Positions 1 through 6,065 of a stretch of DNA of 6,300 nt are shown here, in pieces. The number at the start of each line of letters is the position of its first letter. The stretch's first letter is position 1. The translations under genes were made by a program, and so were the position numbers. This DNA is from CAZAXU01 sp964489245 (GTDB lineage Bacteria; Bacteroidota; Bacteroidia; Flavobacteriales; Flavobacteriaceae), in NCBI GenBank assembly GCA_964489245.1, contig CAZAXU010000068.1, positions 1-6,300 of the forward strand, written 5' to 3'. The notes beneath the pieces are model-generated. The model did not search any database and had not been told where the DNA came from. It was given only the letters and a program-made list of their open reading frames with translations.

Positions 1-8
1 GCCACTCT

Positions 9-47
9 AACTTTATAAACTTTATAAACTTTCAACTTTATAAACTT
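9..47. repeat. CTTTATAAA tandem repeat
   Basis: CTTTATAAA occurs at 11-19, 20-28 and 36-44. The second copy runs into CTTT (29-32) and a CAA interruption (33-35). The core TTTATAAA is a perfect palindrome. The array begins about 13 bases beyond the menF stop, so it lies in that gene's 3' flank. An inverted copy of 34-55 closes the window at 6279-6300. I infer a dispersed intergenic repeat or small variable-number tandem repeat. No terminator-like GC stem is present. Confidence 0.75.
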
Positions 48-59
48 TTTTCTTTCTCC

Positions 60-1136
60 TTATCTTATGCTATCCAAAAGAACGGCAGCTTTATATTGTG
101 TTTCTTCCCATTCTTTTTGCGCATTGCTGTCTTTTGTAATTCCGCCGCCAATATATATGTTCAGGTGCTTTTCGGCAATTTCCATACATCTGAGATTGAC
201 AAATAGTTCGGTTTTTCGGAGTGTTTTCAAACCTAGAAATCCGGTGTAATATTTTCGGTCGTATTTTTCAATTTTTTGAATCAGTTCTTTTGCTTTTTCT
301 GTGGGCAATCCGCAGACAGCCGGTGTAGGGTGAAAGCTTTGAATGATTTTTTCCAATTGAGAGTCATCAATTTGTGCCGAGATTTGGGTTTTGAGGTGTG
401 CAATTTTGCCTTGAAAAACACTTACAGGTCCTTTTGTTTGAATGTTTGATGTGTAGTTCTTGAGTTTTTCAAGAATATAGTCGGTGACAATTTGTTGCTC
501 ATCTATTTCTTTTTGTTGCCATTTCATTTTTTGGTTTTTTGCAGCGGGCAGTGTTCCCGCCAATGCCATGGTTTGCAACAATCCGTCTTTGTTTTGGAGC
601 AGAAGTTCCGGGCTGGCACCCATCCAAGTGCCCACTTTCGGGTGTTGCCACAGATAGACAAAAGAGCTGTGGTGTTTTGCCATTAGTTTCAGCAGGGCGT
701 AGTAGGGCGTAAAAGTATTGAAAGACAGGCTTTGTTTGCGTGAGATAATCATTTTGGTCAGCTGTTTGTTTTGAATGGCGTCAATGGCTTTTCTCACTTT
801 CAGCAGATGTGCATCTCGATATTGTTCATCTTCGATATGAATGGAAAAATCTGTTTGTTCCGCTTGGATATTTTCCGGTTTATATTTTTTGATGCTGATT
901 TTGTCTGCCGGAAACACAACAACCGGATGGCTTTCAAAATCAAAGGGAGCAAAGAAAAAGCCATTTTGTTTCAGTTGTTTGTCCGTATATATTTTGTTGT
1001 CTTTTTGTTGGATGATATAGATTGCATTGTCATTGGGATTTTTATAAATCACAAAAGGCAATTTTTTGTCGAGCAATGTTGCCAGTTTTTTCAAAACCTT
1101 ATTTTTTTGCCAAGACAATATTGGTAAGTTTGGCAT
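60..1136 (-). CDS. menF: Isochorismate synthase (MenF-type, chorismate-binding family)
   Basis: This cytoplasmic Mg-dependent enzyme should isomerise chorismate to isochorismate, the entry step of menaquinone synthesis. The chorismate-binding domain fills the C-terminal two thirds. Numbered from the ATG at 1136, I see K128 (in TKMIISR, matching MenF general base Lys190), E177 (in GASPELLL, matching general acid Glu240), a Mg-ligand Glu at 213, HPTPAVCGLP at 269-278, the GGGI segment near 330, and the EWEET Mg-binding motif at 342-346. The length of 358 residues is normal for the compact Bacteroidota form. A TTG at 1142 would add two residues, but the ATG at 1136 is the better start. The 5' end overlaps the thioesterase gene by about 38 bases, so translation may be coupled. 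EntC-type siderophore use or salicylate synthesis is possible, but the thioesterase neighbour and the absence of siderophore genes favour menaquinone. Confidence 0.9.
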   Translation of the reverse strand: MPNLPILSWQKNKVLKKLATLLDKKLPFVIYKNPNDNAIYIIQQKDNKIYTDKQLKQNGFFFAPFDFESHPVVVFPADKISIKKYKPENIQAEQTDFSIHIEDEQYRDAHLLKVRKAIDAIQNKQLTKMIISRKQSLSFNTFTPYYALLKLMAKHHSSFVYLWQHPKVGTWMGASPELLLQNKDGLLQTMALAGTLPAAKNQKMKWQQKEIDEQQIVTDYILEKLKNYTSNIQTKGPVSVFQGKIAHLKTQISAQIDDSQLEKIIQSFHPTPAVCGLPTEKAKELIQKIEKYDRKYYTGFLGLKTLRKTELFVNLRCMEIAEKHLNIYIGGGITKDSNAQKEWEETQYKAAVLLDSIR

Positions 1137-1524
1137 GCGCAATCATTTTGTCATGCTCGTCTATAATCGTAATTTGCCATAGATGCGTGGTTCTGCCAAT
1201 ATGTATGGGCGTTGCTTTTGCTTTGACAATGCCTGTTTTTTTGCTGCGCAAATGGTTGATTGACAATTCTATTCCTCTGATTTCAAAATCGTCTATATCT
1301 ACAAAAAGGTGAGAAGCCGTGCTGCCCACGCTTTCTGCCAAAGCGGCGGTAGCGCCGCCGTGCAATAATCCCATGGGTTGGTGCACGTTTGGGTTTACGG
1401 GCATTTCTGCAATCAGATAGTCTGTTCCGGCATCGGTGAATGTGATATTCAAGGTTTCCAGCAAAGTATTTTTTGCAATTTGCGTATTTAGAAATTCAAG
1501 TAGTGCTTTTCCTTTTAGTTTCAT
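1099..1524 (-). CDS. menI: Hotdog-fold acyl-CoA thioesterase, PaaI/YdiI type, probable DHNA-CoA thioesterase
   Basis: This 141-residue single-domain hotdog protein is the usual length for the PaaI/YdiI family. It aligns by eye with E. coli YdiI, the 1,4-dihydroxy-2-naphthoyl-CoA thioesterase. The HQPMGLLHGG segment (48-57) matches YdiI KQPFGLLHGG. Q49, H55 and E64 fall at the positions of YdiI Gln48, His54 and the catalytic Glu63. GIELSINHLRS (84-94) matches YdiI GLEINANHVRS, and HLWQITI (114-120) matches its VWQIEI. The gene starts with ATG at 1524 inside an ATGA overlap with the murA stop, and its 3' end overlaps menF. The menF neighbour supports CoA release in menaquinone synthesis by the MenI route. 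The fold and catalytic class are firm. The substrate is inferred, and a broad-range acyl-CoA or phenylacetyl-CoA-type thioesterase remains possible. Confidence 0.85.
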   Translation of the reverse strand: MKLKGKALLEFLNTQIAKNTLLETLNITFTDAGTDYLIAEMPVNPNVHQPMGLLHGGATAALAESVGSTASHLFVDIDDFEIRGIELSINHLRSKKTGIVKAKATPIHIGRTTHLWQITIIDEHDKMIAHAKLTNIVLAKK

Positions 1525-2834
1525 ACTGATTTGACTCTTTGGATTTTTGCACCCAATGCATTGAGTTTTTTGTCAATGGCTTCATAGCCTCGATCAATTT
1601 GTTCGATATTGTGAATCACACTGGTTCCGTCTGCAGAAAGTGCGGCAATGAGCAATGAAATACCGGCTCTGATATCGGGAGAGCTCATGGTGGTTCCTCG
1701 CAGTTTATATCTTTTGTTCAGTCCGATAACCGTGGCTCTGTGCGGATCGTTTAGAATGATTTGTGCGCCCATATCGATAAGCTTATCGACAAAGAACAAT
1801 CTGCTTTCAAACATTTTTTGATGAACCAAAACGGTTCCTTCTGCTTGTGTTGCCGTAACAAGCACAATGCTCAGCAGGTCGGGAGTGAATCCCGGCCATG
1901 GCGCATCGGCAATGTTCATGATGGAGCCATCCATAAAGGTCTGAATGGTATATTTGTCTTGTTTCGGAATATAGATATCATCTCCTTTTCTTTCCAAGTT
2001 GATTCCCAGTTTTCTGAAAACCCTTGGAATTTGTCCTAAGTTTTCCCAGCTTACGTTTTTGATTGTAATTTCAGATTCGGTGATGGCGGCCAATCCAATC
2101 CAACTACCGATTTCAATCATGTCGGGCAGAATGTTGTGTTTTGTTCCTCCTAATTTTTTAACGCCTTCAATGCTTAACAGATTTGATCCGATGCCTGATA
2201 TTTTTGCTCCCATGCGGTTAAGCATTTTGCTTAGTTGTTGAAGATAAGGCTCGCAAGCGGCGTTGTAGATGGTGGTGGTTCCTTCGGCAAGTACGGCGGC
2301 CAAAACAATGTTGGCGGTTCCGGTTACGGATGCTTCGTCTAAAAGCATATCGGTTCCTTTGAGTTTTTTTGCTTCAACGCTAAAAAATTTAGCGTTTTTT
2401 GTCACTTTGAGCTTGGCGCCTAATTGAATGAAACCGTCAAAATGTGTGTCTAGGCGTCTTCTCCCGATTTTGTCGCCTCCCGGTTTTGACATATATGCTT
2501 TTCCAAAGCGAGCAAGCAGCGGTCCCATAATCATAATGGATCCGCGCAGGGCGCCTCCTTTTTTTCGGAATTCGTCAGATTGCAAATAGTCCAGATTCAG
2601 GTCGTCTGCTTTGAAACTGTATTTTCCTTTTGATTTTTTCTGAATTTTAACACCTAAATTTCTGAGAATATCAATCAGTTTGTTGACATCGATGATATTG
2701 GGAATATTTGAAATAACGACTTCTTCTTCTGTTAGAAGAACGGCACTAATGATTTGCAATGCTTCGTTTTTAGCGCCTTGCGGGGTGATTCCACCTTTGA
2801 GTTGGTGTCCTCCTTCAATGATAAATGAGCCCAT
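1521..2834 (-). CDS. murA: UDP-N-acetylglucosamine 1-carboxyvinyltransferase (MurA), Cys-to-Asp type
   Basis: MurA transfers enolpyruvate from PEP to UDP-GlcNAc, the first committed step of peptidoglycan synthesis, in the cytoplasm. At 437 residues the protein is full length with the EPSP-synthase-like two-domain fold. By comparison with E. coli MurA, the visible active-site residues are K22-N23 (GAKN), R97 (GALRGS, for Arg91), R126 (for Arg120), D319 (FTPDLL, for Asp305), R345 (FESR, for Arg331), D387 and R389 (PDIRAG, for Asp369/Arg371) and R415 (IDRGYE, for Arg397). The PEP-loop residue Cys115 is replaced by Asp121 in PGGDKIGRR. Natural Asp variants of this residue (Mycobacterium, Chlamydia, Borrelia) are active and not alkylated by fosfomycin. 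The ATG at 2834 directly abuts the DUF4290 stop, and the TGA overlaps the next start as ATGA. Only one murA is visible, so it is presumably essential. Confidence 0.97.
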   Translation of the reverse strand: MGSFIIEGGHQLKGGITPQGAKNEALQIISAVLLTEEEVVISNIPNIIDVNKLIDILRNLGVKIQKKSKGKYSFKADDLNLDYLQSDEFRKKGGALRGSIMIMGPLLARFGKAYMSKPGGDKIGRRRLDTHFDGFIQLGAKLKVTKNAKFFSVEAKKLKGTDMLLDEASVTGTANIVLAAVLAEGTTTIYNAACEPYLQQLSKMLNRMGAKISGIGSNLLSIEGVKKLGGTKHNILPDMIEIGSWIGLAAITESEITIKNVSWENLGQIPRVFRKLGINLERKGDDIYIPKQDKYTIQTFMDGSIMNIADAPWPGFTPDLLSIVLVTATQAEGTVLVHQKMFESRLFFVDKLIDMGAQIILNDPHRATVIGLNKRYKLRGTTMSSPDIRAGISLLIAALSADGTSVIHNIEQIDRGYEAIDKKLNALGAKIQRVKSV

Positions 2835-3467
2835 TTATTTTGATTTTTTTTTGTAGTTTTTGTATTTGTTTTTTGAATTGTTTCTGTGCCCGTTTCTTTT
2901 TTTCATCAATTGAGAAGATTCTCTCAGTTCGTTGTCGGTTGTGTTCAGACTGATTTTTCCGTCGGATAGAATGGCCAGGTGTTCAAAAATAACATTGTCG
3001 TCAACCATGTCTCTGTTCCAATTCAAATAATTTTTTTTCATGTGATTGGCAATGGTTTGAATCAGCAAATCTTTGAGTTCTCCGTCAGGCCAAGTCACGA
3101 CAACATCAATCATTTCTTTGATAATATGCCCGTAATATCTGAACCTGTATCCTTTTTTCGGATAGGATAGTTTCTCCGGTTTTTCCATAAATTTTTCGGG
3201 AACGGGTTTTTCAAAGGGAGAGTCTGCATCCAAGTCAAAATCCGCCATGATAAACAGATGATCCCAAAGTTTGTGTTGAAAATCAGGCACATCTCTCAAA
3301 TGCGGGTTTCTATTGCCCATCAGATGAATGATGGCTCTTACGTTTTTGTTGCGCAGGTCTTTATCTTTTATCGTTTTGACATAGTCAACCATTTGTTGGA
3401 TATGACGACCATATTCCGGGATTTTCAGTTCTTCTCTGTCGGTATTATATTCAAATTCTTTTTCCAT
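2835..3467 (-). CDS. DUF4290 family protein, function unknown
   Basis: I recognise this 210-residue protein as the Bacteroidota DUF4290 family, which has no established function. It has no signal peptide or membrane segment and is probably cytoplasmic. Visible blocks are EYGRHIQQMVDYV (18-30), HLMGNRNPHLRDVPDFQHKLWDHLF (48-72), a Pro-rich stretch (84-106) and YYGHIIKEMID (111-121). The predicted character is mostly helical. Residues 189-210 form a strongly basic tail rich in Lys, Asn and Arg, typical of disordered nucleic-acid or ribosome-contacting tails, though that role is only inferred. I see no catalytic motif. The ATG at 3467 lies 5 bases after the DUF493 stop, and the gene stops immediately before the murA ATG. 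Such packing suggests co-translation with MurA and a possible role near envelope growth. Confidence 0.85.
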   Translation of the reverse strand: MEKEFEYNTDREELKIPEYGRHIQQMVDYVKTIKDKDLRNKNVRAIIHLMGNRNPHLRDVPDFQHKLWDHLFIMADFDLDADSPFEKPVPEKFMEKPEKLSYPKKGYRFRYYGHIIKEMIDVVVTWPDGELKDLLIQTIANHMKKNYLNWNRDMVDDNVIFEHLAILSDGKISLNTTDNELRESSQLMKKRNGHRNNSKNKYKNYKKKSK

Positions 3468-3472
3468 ATTTT

Positions 3473-3766
3473 TTATAAAGCCACCAAGCCTTTGATATCT
3501 TCCATTGATTTGTATTGTTCTACAATGCTTTCAGGGTTTGTTTCCTGAGCAATTATTGTAGCACTAAGATATTTTCCGGATCGGGAATAGTTTTTTCTAA
3601 ATTCGTGTTTTTTATCTTTAAATCGGTCTTTAATTTTTCTTTCATTCTGTTCCGTGTTCGGGACGATAAATTTATACATATATTGCGCAGGCCAGTTTGC
3701 TGTTTTTTCCAATTCGGTTTTTAGCCGCTCGTAGAATTCAACTTTTTTTTTAGGGCTGTCAAGCAT
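3473..3766 (-). CDS. DUF493 (YbeD-like) domain protein
   Basis: This 97-residue protein matches the DUF493/YbeD family, a small ferredoxin-like alpha/beta fold resembling regulatory ACT domains. In E. coli ybeD lies beside lipoate genes, but its biochemical role is unsettled. The visible pattern fits the family: an N-terminal helix (FYERLKTELE, 11-20), the WPAQYMYKFIVP strand (25-36), a charged helix (40-58), the strand KYLSATIIAQ (65-74) and a final helix with ESIVEQYKSM (79-88) ending in IKGLVAL. It is the first gene of the probable operon and sits 5 bases upstream of DUF4290. The start at 3766 is the only ATG consistent with the family's N-terminus and is about 16 bases from the promoter box, implying a very short leader. 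Confidence 0.85.
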   Translation of the reverse strand: MLDSPKKKVEFYERLKTELEKTANWPAQYMYKFIVPNTEQNERKIKDRFKDKKHEFRKNYSRSGKYLSATIIAQETNPESIVEQYKSMEDIKGLVAL

Positions 3767-3781
3767 AAAATATATTTACGA

Positions 3782-3789
3782 CAAACTTA
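3782..3789 (-). promoter_or_regulatory. Putative Bacteroidota -7 promoter box for the DUF493-menF operon
   Basis: The minus strand reads TAAGTTTG, an exact match to the Bacteroidota -7 consensus TAnnTTTG. It lies 16 bases upstream of the DUF493 start, so transcripts would begin near 3775 with a leader of about 10 bases. I cannot find a -33 TTG at the usual 17-23 base spacing; the nearest is much farther away, which weakens the call. An A+T inverted repeat occupies the spacer. Confidence 0.5.
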
Positions 3790-3794
3790 CGAAG

Positions 3795-3815
3795 AATTTT
3801 TATTCCGTAAAAATT
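3795..3815. repeat. Inverted repeat just upstream of the operon -7 box
   Basis: AATTTTTA (3795-3802) and TAAAAATT (3808-3815) form a perfect 8-bp inverted repeat around TTCCG. It occupies the spacer and -33 region of the putative operon promoter, so it could be an operator. Its pure A+T arms make a terminator stem unlikely. A 10-bp palindrome, GGCAATTGCC, follows at 3825-3834. Either could arise by chance in A+T-rich DNA. Confidence 0.35.
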
Positions 3816-3902
3816 GTTTTTGTTGGCAATTGCCGGATATTCTCTTTTTGTTGTTATATGCAAAGCTGTATGTGAAATTTTTGTTTTTTCAACCTGTTTT
3901 GG

Positions 3903-4685
3903 TTAATTGCTTATTATTGAGGCTTCATATTTTTTAAACCATGAGTCCCACTGAAAATCCTTTTTAAACAGTTTCAAAACTTTCAGATATTTGTTTCTTG
4001 CATTTGGGTTTTTTACTTTTTCTCTGTCAAGCATTTTGAACAAACTGCTAAAATTCTCAAATCCTATTATTTTATTCAGCTCAAACCAATATAAGGAGGC
4101 TGTTTCAAATTTTTTCCTTTTAGTATTATTAATTCTTTTTTTAATCCGTTTGTTCATTGCTCTGAGACCGGCATTTTTTAAATATTCATGTGGTTCAGGC
4201 CACACTGCTTGTTCTTTTTTTTCATAAAGCAAATCAACCATATAATTTCCAAATAGATCAGCCCAGGCTTCGGCATATTCTCTTGTCATCCAATTATTAT
4301 GGTTGTTTGTCAAGTTAAACATAAATAAGTGTCCAAATTCATGGCATAATCCGTAGACATTTTTTTTGCCGCTTTGCTTTGGTGGCAAAAAATCATTTAG
4401 AGATTTGTATTCCCATACAATTCCTTTTAGTTTTTTGTCTATGTATAATAAGGTTCGGTTTGATTTTTTTATAGTGAATTTTAATTTTTTTTTCTTTAAG
4501 ATAAATCCATTTTTAGTTGCTTCATTTTTTACAAATTCCAGTATTTTCAAACTTGCCAGAACATATTTTTTAGTTTCTTTTTCATATCTAACCTTAAATA
4601 ATTCTGTTTCAATCCTTGTCTTTTGTCCTGCTGATTTTATTGAAATTATAGAAAATGTTATTAAAAATAATATACCGGTTTTCAT
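3903..4685 (-). CDS. Exported putative zinc metallopeptidase (HExxH gluzincin-like)
   Basis: I do not recognise a named family for this 260-residue protein. Residues 1-20 form a signal peptide (MKTGILFLITFSIISIKSAG) with likely cleavage before Gln21, so it should act in the periplasm, at the surface or outside. HEFGH (115-119) is a zinc-binding HExxH motif. It is followed after 20 residues by E139 in EAWADLFG, with D143 four further on. This spacing equals thermolysin His146-Glu166-Asp170 (NEAISDIFG), so clan MA gluzincin chemistry is likely. The C-terminal 100 residues are Lys-rich and predicted helical. No propeptide, thermolysin His231 equivalent or sorting domain is evident. The gene stands alone, with 167 bases without features upstream and 136 before the next gene. 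Its DNA is notably A+T-rich, suggesting accessory or transferred origin. The protease activity is inferred and the substrate unknown. Confidence 0.75.
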   Translation of the reverse strand: MKTGILFLITFSIISIKSAGQKTRIETELFKVRYEKETKKYVLASLKILEFVKNEATKNGFILKKKKLKFTIKKSNRTLLYIDKKLKGIVWEYKSLNDFLPPKQSGKKNVYGLCHEFGHLFMFNLTNNHNNWMTREYAEAWADLFGNYMVDLLYEKKEQAVWPEPHEYLKNAGLRAMNKRIKKRINNTKRKKFETASLYWFELNKIIGFENFSSLFKMLDREKVKNPNARNKYLKVLKLFKKDFQWDSWFKKYEASIISN

Positions 4686-4852
4686 CTGTTTAAAATTTTG
4701 TAGTTTGTAAAAAATAAGTGTGTAATTGTAAATTTGATGAATATTGAAGATTTATGATTTTCAATACATCTATTGTTTAGTTGATGTTTTTTCTGAATAA
4801 ATTGATGGTTTTTTGATTCATTTCTTTTGGTGGTCTGATTGGCTGTGTTTTT

Positions 4853-5212
4853 TTATTCTGTTCCGTTTTCATCATAAACTGTTTGTGTTTTAATTTTTCC
4901 GTTTTTATCATAAACAATCCATTTCCCGATATGAACACCGGTTTCGGGAATAAACCTTCCTTCTTCTTTTAATTCACCGGTTGCATAATATTTTTTTATA
5001 TAATTAATTTCCCAATCAATTTCATAATCCAAAGTGCCGTTTTTTGAATAATATTTCCATTTTCCTGTCGGGAAACCGCTTTTGTCGAGTTTGCCTGTTT
5101 CTTTTAAAATGGTGCTAACCGGATAATAATTAACTATTTGCTTTTGTGCATTTATACGGTTGATGTTTAGCAATACAACTAATAATAAAAATATTTTTTT
5201 CATAGTTTGCAT
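4853..5212 (-). CDS. Small exported MORN/YwqK-like repeat protein
   Basis: The 119-residue product starts with a signal peptide (MKKIFLLLVVLLNINRINA, residues 4-22) likely cut before Gln23. About 97 mature residues carry about three degenerate repeats of the MORN/YwqK type: GKWKYYSKNGTLDYEIDW (50-67), KKYYATGELKEEGRF (73-87) and GKWIVYDKNGKIKTQTVYDENG (96-117). These Tyr/Gly-rich beta-hairpin repeats are common in exported Bacteroidota proteins. The family name 'YwqK antitoxin' comes from Bacillus, but no toxin gene adjoins this one, so I do not call it an antitoxin. The ATG at 5212 has an A-rich leader typical of the phylum; the ATG at 5203 (MKK) is an equally credible start. A promoter candidate lies at 5288-5318. 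Function and binding partner are unknown. Confidence 0.75.
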   Translation of the reverse strand: MQTMKKIFLLLVVLLNINRINAQKQIVNYYPVSTILKETGKLDKSGFPTGKWKYYSKNGTLDYEIDWEINYIKKYYATGELKEEGRFIPETGVHIGKWIVYDKNGKIKTQTVYDENGTE

Positions 5213-5232
5213 TGTTTTTAAGAGTTTATATT

Positions 5233-5245
5233 CTGCTAAACGCAG
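5233..5245. repeat. 13-bp intergenic motif CTGCTAAACGCAG (copy 1)
   Basis: CTGC and GCAG arms flank TAAAC, giving a short hairpin 21-33 bases upstream of the MORN gene start, inside its probable leader. It matches the consensus CTGCYAAAYGCAG shared with copies at 5312-5324 and 6066-6078. It may be an intergenic repeat remnant or a leader structure. Confidence 0.45.
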
Positions 5246-5287
5246 TCCTATTCAAAATTCCAAACTTGCAGAGTGTTTTCATTTTTT

Positions 5288-5318
5288 CAAATTTAAAAGA
5301 TTATCATGACATTGCCAA
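5288..5318 (-). promoter_or_regulatory. Putative Bacteroidota promoter for the MORN-repeat gene
   Basis: On the minus strand TAAATTTG (5288-5295) matches the -7 consensus TAnnTTTG exactly. A TTG (5316-5318, within TTTGGCAA) lies 20 bases further upstream, as expected for the -33 box. Transcription would start near 5281, giving a leader of about 70 bases that includes the 5233-5245 hairpin. A chance match is possible in A+T-rich DNA. Confidence 0.5.
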
Positions 5319-5324
5319 ACGCTG
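5312..5324. repeat. 13-bp intergenic motif TTGCCAAACGCTG (copy 2)
   Basis: This is the most diverged copy of the CTGCYAAAYGCAG motif; it differs at the first base and near the end, which weakens the hairpin. It overlaps the -33 element of the putative MORN-gene promoter, so part of the similarity may reflect a promoter-like TTTGGCA core. Confidence 0.35.
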
Positions 5325-5329
5325 TTTTT

Positions 5330-5485
5330 GATTGAAAAATATCATCTCAAGACATTAGCAACAAATAATGATAAAAAGCTGGACAGGACGATGGTGGTGG
5401 TGGCATTTCAACACAATTCCGCACATGCACGGCTCGGTTTAGCCTTAGGGTTTAGGAATTATAGGGAGGGGAAGGCTTAGCTTTG
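5330..5485. other. Non-coding stretch downstream of the GNAT gene with local inverted repeats
   Basis: I see no gene here. GGCT (5431-5434) and AGCC (5441-5444) form a 4-bp stem. AGCCTT (5441-5446) can instead pair with AAGGCT (5472-5477) across a 25-base loop, giving two mutually exclusive folds. A TGG run lies near 5391. The stretch is less A+T-rich than the genes on either side. No T-run follows a stem on the minus strand, so it is not a clear terminator for the acetyltransferase gene. It may be the remnant of an intergenic repeat. Confidence 0.35.
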
Positions 5486-6034
5486 TCAGCACATGTTATT
5501 GTTTATTTCATACCAATTATTCTTTTCATATTCAGGATAGTCAGTTAATTCGGGATGAGTAAACACACCTTTTTTTGTCATTCCAATCTTTTTCATAACA
5601 TTTTCTGATTTACTGTTATTTATTGTACATACTGAAAATATTTTGTTTATTTTCAACTCATTAAAAGCGTATTCCAAACATCTTTTTGCTCCCTCTGTTG
5701 CGTATCCTTTTCCCCATGCAGATTTTTTTAAACGCCACCCGATATCTGTTGCAGGGCTAAACTCGGTTTTATACGTTTGATATGCTAACCCGATAAAACC
5801 GATTAATTCACCTGTTTCTAAAATTTCAGTTGCATAATAGGTATATCCTTTTTCATGATAGTGATTGATTAGACGTTTTAATAAGTTTTCTGTTTCTTTT
5901 TCACTTAATGTACTTGGGAAATGTTCCATCACTTCCGGATCGGAATTCATTTCTGATAATACTTTCAAATCATTACTTGTCCAATTTCGAAATCCTAACC
6001 TTTCTGATTTAAATATGTATTTTTTAGTGTTCAA
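5486..6034 (-). CDS. GNAT family N-acetyltransferase, RimJ/RimL type
   Basis: This 182-residue cytoplasmic protein is a full-length acetyltransferase of the RimJ/RimL-like GNAT branch, transferring acetyl from acetyl-CoA to an amine. The opening FKSERLGFRNW (8-18) is the usual family start. ELIGFIGL (76-83) forms the central strand. DIGWRLKKSAWGKGYATEGAKRCLEYAF (97-124) is motif A with the pyrophosphate-binding WGKGYATEG loop (107-115). NSKSENVMKKIGM (140-152) is motif B. Substrate cannot be told; ribosomal protein N-termini, small amines or antibiotics are all known in this branch. The start is TTG at 6034: an in-frame TAA lies 12-14 bases upstream and no ATG precedes the conserved N-terminus. 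The gene is isolated, with about 270 non-coding bases on each side, and is A+T-rich, suggesting an accessory gene. Confidence 0.9.
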   Translation of the reverse strand: MNTKKYIFKSERLGFRNWTSNDLKVLSEMNSDPEVMEHFPSTLSEKETENLLKRLINHYHEKGYTYYATEILETGELIGFIGLAYQTYKTEFSPATDIGWRLKKSAWGKGYATEGAKRCLEYAFNELKINKIFSVCTINNSKSENVMKKIGMTKKGVFTHPELTDYPEYEKNNWYEINNNMC

Positions 6035-6065
6035 TTTTTGTTTATTTTAAATGTATGGCAACAGC

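Noticed and set aside
771..1127. Plus-strand open frames opposite menF, murA and the other core genes
   Set aside because: They lie antisense to well-conserved enzymes, show low-complexity Phe/Ile-rich products with no recognisable domain, and are best explained as shadows.
3840..3902. Possible rho-independent terminator after the metallopeptidase gene
   Set aside because: The only stem adjacent to the stop codon is a 4-bp AACC/GGTT pair and the following minus-strand sequence is A-rich rather than T-rich.
4705..4736. Plus-strand promoter-like pair TTG and TAAATTTG with 21-base spacing between the metallopeptidase and MORN genes
   Set aside because: It fits the Bacteroidota consensus, but no plus-strand gene or structured RNA follows, and such A+T-rich matches arise by chance. 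A similar TAAATTTG at 6104-6111 lacks a -33 element.
4853..5212. Toxin-antitoxin module suggested by the YwqK-like antitoxin name
   Set aside because: The protein has a signal peptide and no adjacent toxin gene. MORN/YwqK repeats are common in exported Bacteroidota proteins without such a role.
5233..5324. Integron attC-like recombination sites around the accessory genes
   Set aside because: The short motifs do not fit the RYYYAAC/GTTRRRY core pattern, the stems are too short, and no integrase gene is present.
5421..5444. GCACGGCTCGG segment reminiscent of one strand of group II intron domain V
   Set aside because: The complementary arm and GNRA-type tip needed for the domain V hairpin are absent nearby, and there is no intron-encoded reverse transcriptase in the window.
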